Source: WVXP01 sp964348095 (GTDB taxonomy: Bacteria > Desulfobacterota > BSN033 > WVXP01). Taken from it: 64,000 bases of DNA. Of this stretch, positions 62,026 through 64,000 are shown one piece after another (position 1 is the stretch's first letter; each line of letters starts with the position of its first letter). The DNA is taken from positions 59,531-123,530 of the forward strand of contig CAYGBK010000076.1 of the NCBI GenBank assembly GCA_964348095.1. The letters are read 5' to 3'. The notes under the pieces are model-generated. The model saw only the letters and a program-made list of their open reading frames with translations. It did no database searches and was not told the origin of the DNA. A program made the translations under genes and the position numbers.

Positions 62026-62514
62026 ATGAACATCTACCAGTTTCTTGCTGAACACCACATCGCGTATGACCGCCATGACCATCCACCCGTGTTCACCTGC
62101 GATGAGGCGGACCGACTCGTCCCAGATTTGCCAGCAGCAAAGACAAAGAATTTGTTCCTTCGTGATAGAAGGGGGCGACGTCACTTTCTCGTCGTCGTCG
62201 GATACGACAAGGTTGTTGATCTCAAAGCGCTATCATCCGTTCTTGGAGTCAGTAAATTGAGTCTTGCTTCTCCGGACCGCTTAAGAAAATACCTTGGCGT
62301 GGATCCGGGAGCGGTCACAGTCCTAGGAGTTGCATACGATTCAGACCAGCGGGTCGAAGTTGTTTTCGATGAAGGCTTGTGGGACTCAAAAGCCTTTCGG
62401 TGTCATCCTCTTGTAAATACAAGCACACTGGTGATCTCGAGGGAGAATATCGAGCGTTTGCTGAGGATAACTGGACATACGCTTCGAATACTCACCGTCC
62501 CCGGCCGGGCCTAG
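62026..62514 (+). CDS. YbaK/ProX-type aminoacyl-tRNA deacylase
   Basis: A 162-residue YbaK/ProX-fold protein that clears mischarged tRNA (for example Ala- or Cys-tRNA-Pro) in trans. The conserved lysine is K41 in AAKTKNLFLRD; GVSKLSLASPDRLRKYLGVDPGAVTVLGVAYD matches the fold, with FRCHPLVNTSTLVIS near the end. The Lys-Asn-Leu-Phe-Leu motif and GxxxxP loop are present. GAGAG lies before the ATG. It stands alone. Confidence 0.9.
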   Translation: MNIYQFLAEHHIAYDRHDHPPVFTCDEADRLVPDLPAAKTKNLFLRDRRGRRHFLVVVGYDKVVDLKALSSVLGVSKLSLASPDRLRKYLGVDPGAVTVLGVAYDSDQRVEVVFDEGLWDSKAFRCHPLVNTSTLVISRENIERLLRITGHTLRILTVPGRA

Positions 62515-62666
62515 GCCGAGTCCTCTAGACGGTCCAGGAACGTGGACGTGCTGAGCAAATGCCAATGCCTGCGGTGGATCCAGCCATCTGGATCCTGTCG
62601 GGCAGACTATCGAGATGGGGACGGGCAGTTTACCACCGAGCCATTTCAATCAAGAAGGAGTGTCGT

Positions 62667-63224
62667 ATGCCTAAGAGAGTCCTGGTGCCAATTGCGGATG
62701 GCACAGAAGAGATTGAGGCTGTATGCATAATTGATGTTTTGAGACGAGCGGGTGCCTCTGTAACCGTAGCGTCAGTCGGAGAATTACAGATCACCGCATC
62801 TCGGGGGGTTAAGTTGGTTGCCGATCAGCGCATCGTTGATTGTCTGGACGTCACGTATGACCTGGTTGTTCTGCCCGGTGGCATGCCCGGGGCAGAACGC
62901 CTCCGGGATTCCAAGGAATTGAACATGATTCTTCAGGACCAACGGCAGGGGGGACGATACTATGGAGCCATCTGTGCATCTCCTGCAGTCGTCCTTCGTC
63001 ATCATGGCCTTCTCGGACAGGAGGCAGCCACCTGCCATCCGAATTTTGTGAATCTCCTTGGGAATAGGGATTCTGCCGAATCGCGGGTCGTGGTCGCGGG
63101 GAACTGTGTGACAAGCCGAGGACCGGGTACGGCCCTGGAATTTGCCCTGAAACTGGTCGAATTGCTGTATGGGGAGAAAAAAGCAGAGGAGATTGCACAT
63201 GCGATGGTGATGGCGAAGCCTTGA
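62667..63224 (+). CDS. DJ-1/PfpI family protein
   Basis: A 185-residue DJ-1-type protein. The nucleophile elbow AICASPAVVL carries C103, supported by E17 in DGTEEIEA and VVLPGGMPGAE. Members act as glyoxalases, deglycases or stress proteins. The start at 62667 has AAGGAG 6 bases upstream. It follows the deacylase gene by about 150 bases on the same strand; no functional link is evident. Confidence 0.92.
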   Translation: MPKRVLVPIADGTEEIEAVCIIDVLRRAGASVTVASVGELQITASRGVKLVADQRIVDCLDVTYDLVVLPGGMPGAERLRDSKELNMILQDQRQGGRYYGAICASPAVVLRHHGLLGQEAATCHPNFVNLLGNRDSAESRVVVAGNCVTSRGPGTALEFALKLVELLYGEKKAEEIAHAMVMAKP

Positions 63225-63665
63225 GGAGAAACCCATATCTCTTCGCTGGCCGGACACCTGGGGACAGGCTGATGAGTGCGGAAAGGGGCGCTCTTCGCTG
63301 CTTAGAAATCTTTTGTTTCTGCTGTCAGTTGTCGCTTGTCGGTGATCAGTTGCCACTATCAACCCACATCATTCGATTGAAAATGAGATACCCTGGCCCC
63401 GATGCGTGAATCCTCGTTGTTTGCTACGAACAACGGACGACAGACCACGAACAACGACTTTCGGTTTAGAGCTTACATTCCCACCTTCTGGCAAACTATT
63501 CTTGTCAAGCCGTGACCAGGGTGTCCTAAAAGGATTTGCGAACGGCCCGGACAGTGGTGACCCCATTCTTCCGGAAACCTCTCTCACGGACACGGGGGAT
63601 TACAAAACCGGGGGAAGTGATCGAGAAGATCAGACTAAAAAACGGTTGGATCGGTCGAAAGGACA
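63225..63665. other. Intergenic region with clustered short repeats
   Basis: About 440 bases. 63321-63355 holds TCAGTT/GTCGCTT/GTCGGTG/ATCAGTT units. 63418-63462 holds a different word, ACGAACAACGGACGACAGACC followed by ACGAACAACG, with units of about 6-8 bases. A 87-codon open frame across the area has no ribosome site and looks like chance. Confidence 0.5.
63321..63355. repeat. Tandem GTCAG/GTCGG-type repeats
   Basis: Imperfect 7-9-base units (TGTCAGTT, GTCGCTT, GTCGGTG, ATCAGTT). The same word family occurs at 39561-39599 and 42326-42347. Confidence 0.5.
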
Positions 63666-63968
63666 ATGAGCAATATTCTTGAAAAATTGAAAGGCGGCGA
63701 TAGGCGCTCGATCGGAAAGGTGGACGAGGTTGTTGAGGCAGTGTCCAGGAGACCCGAACTATTCGACGATCTATTTCAGGGGATCCTGAGCTGTGATCCA
63801 ATCATCAGAATGCGATCAGCCGATGCCGTTGAGAAAATAACTGTGAAGCACCCGGAATACCTTCAAGGGTGTAAGAAAAAACTCATCGAGGACGTGGCAA
63901 AGATCGAACAACAAGAAGTTCGTTGGCACGTTGCCCAGCTGTTTCCTCGTCTCATAACCATCAAGTAA
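63666..63968 (+). pseudogene. HEAT-like helical protein, probably truncated by a TAA
   Basis: A 100-codon frame (MSNILEKLKGGDRRSIGKVD...) with AAAGGA before the ATG. The helices LFDDLFQGILSCDPIIRMRSADAVEKIT and EQQEVRWHVAQLFPRL are typical of a bacterial HEAT-repeat family whose members are about 150-170 residues. The stop TAA (63966-63968) falls just after LITIK. The same frame continues EADAIVEILL to the window end, which aligns with the family's next helix (pattern LTxxERxxAVEIL). A Glu codon changed to TAA would explain it. The gene may instead be naturally short; the window ends before this can be settled. Confidence 0.6.
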
Positions 63969-64000
63969 GAGGCTGACGCTATTGTCGAGATCCTTTTGAA

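Noticed and set aside
63406..63669. 87-codon plus-strand frame in the spacer after the DJ-1 gene
   Set aside because: It crosses the short-repeat cluster, lacks a ribosome site and has no recognisable motif.
1..64000. CRISPR arrays, tRNA/rRNA genes, prophage or IS transposase
   Set aside because: Reading both strands I found no regular direct-repeat array with spacers, no tRNA-like cloverleaf, no rRNA and no transposase or integrase motif.

Overview
The window is about 64 kb of gene-dense chromosomal DNA from a Gram-negative, probably anaerobic bacterium. Evidence for this is a PBP1B-type peptidoglycan synthase, TatB/TatC, a tungsten-type aldehyde:ferredoxin oxidoreductase, a LIV-type amino-acid transporter, a fused PurS-PurS-PurL, and many stand-alone acyl-CoA and amino-acid enzymes. 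An uncultured Desulfobacterota (delta-proteobacterial) lineage is the best guess. That is an inference from gene content; no rRNA or tRNA gene was seen.

Layout. 1-10.9 kb: a minus-strand catabolic cluster headed by an XRE-cupin regulator, then ortA-ortB (2-amino-4-oxopentanoate thiolase), a SnoaL-like protein, a complete LIV-type ABC transporter (binding protein, LivH, LivM, LivG, LivF), a second SnoaL-like protein, an N-acyl-D-amino-acid deacylase and a truncated unknown gene. 11-17.3 kb: OsmC-like protein, LsrF-like aldolase/thiolase, zinc alcohol dehydrogenase, MATE exporter and a divergent class II aldolase. 17.3-24.8 kb: an EndoQ-UvrD fusion, a monooxygenase-fold protein, a DUF1059 gene broken by one amber codon, a thioesterase, PBP1B and a TPR protein. 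24.8-32.2 kb: a histidine operon (TrpR-like regulator, hisS, short hisG, hisD, bifunctional hisB, a hisH-hisA-hisF triple fusion, hisIE) with a consensus promoter, an overlapping palindrome and a terminator between the regulator and the enzymes. 32.3-45.8 kb: housekeeping and membrane genes (hydrolase, CPA2 antiporter, DUF3047, purL, FAD oxidase, CBS protein, radC, tatC, tatB, K+ channel). 45.8-64 kb: sugar-phosphate isomerase-like protein, AOR, acyl-CoA carboxylase beta subunit, thiolase-OB fusion, ATP-grasp enzyme, MBL hydrolase, cystathionine-lyase family, VOC, FMN dehydrogenase, a second K+ channel with an altered filter and a 50-residue deletion, EEP nuclease, prolyl-tRNA deacylase, DJ-1 protein and a HEAT-like gene cut by a TAA.

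How the genes work together. The first cluster looks like a regulated uptake and breakdown route for an amino-acid derivative: the LIV system imports it, the deacylase frees a D-amino acid, and OrtAB would thiolytically cleave 2-amino-4-oxopentanoate to alanine and acetyl-CoA. The aminomutase and dehydrogenase that normally precede OrtAB are absent here. The his operon has the enterobacterial gene order without hisC, with an unusual fusion and regulator. Several intergenic spaces hold degenerate dispersed repeats.
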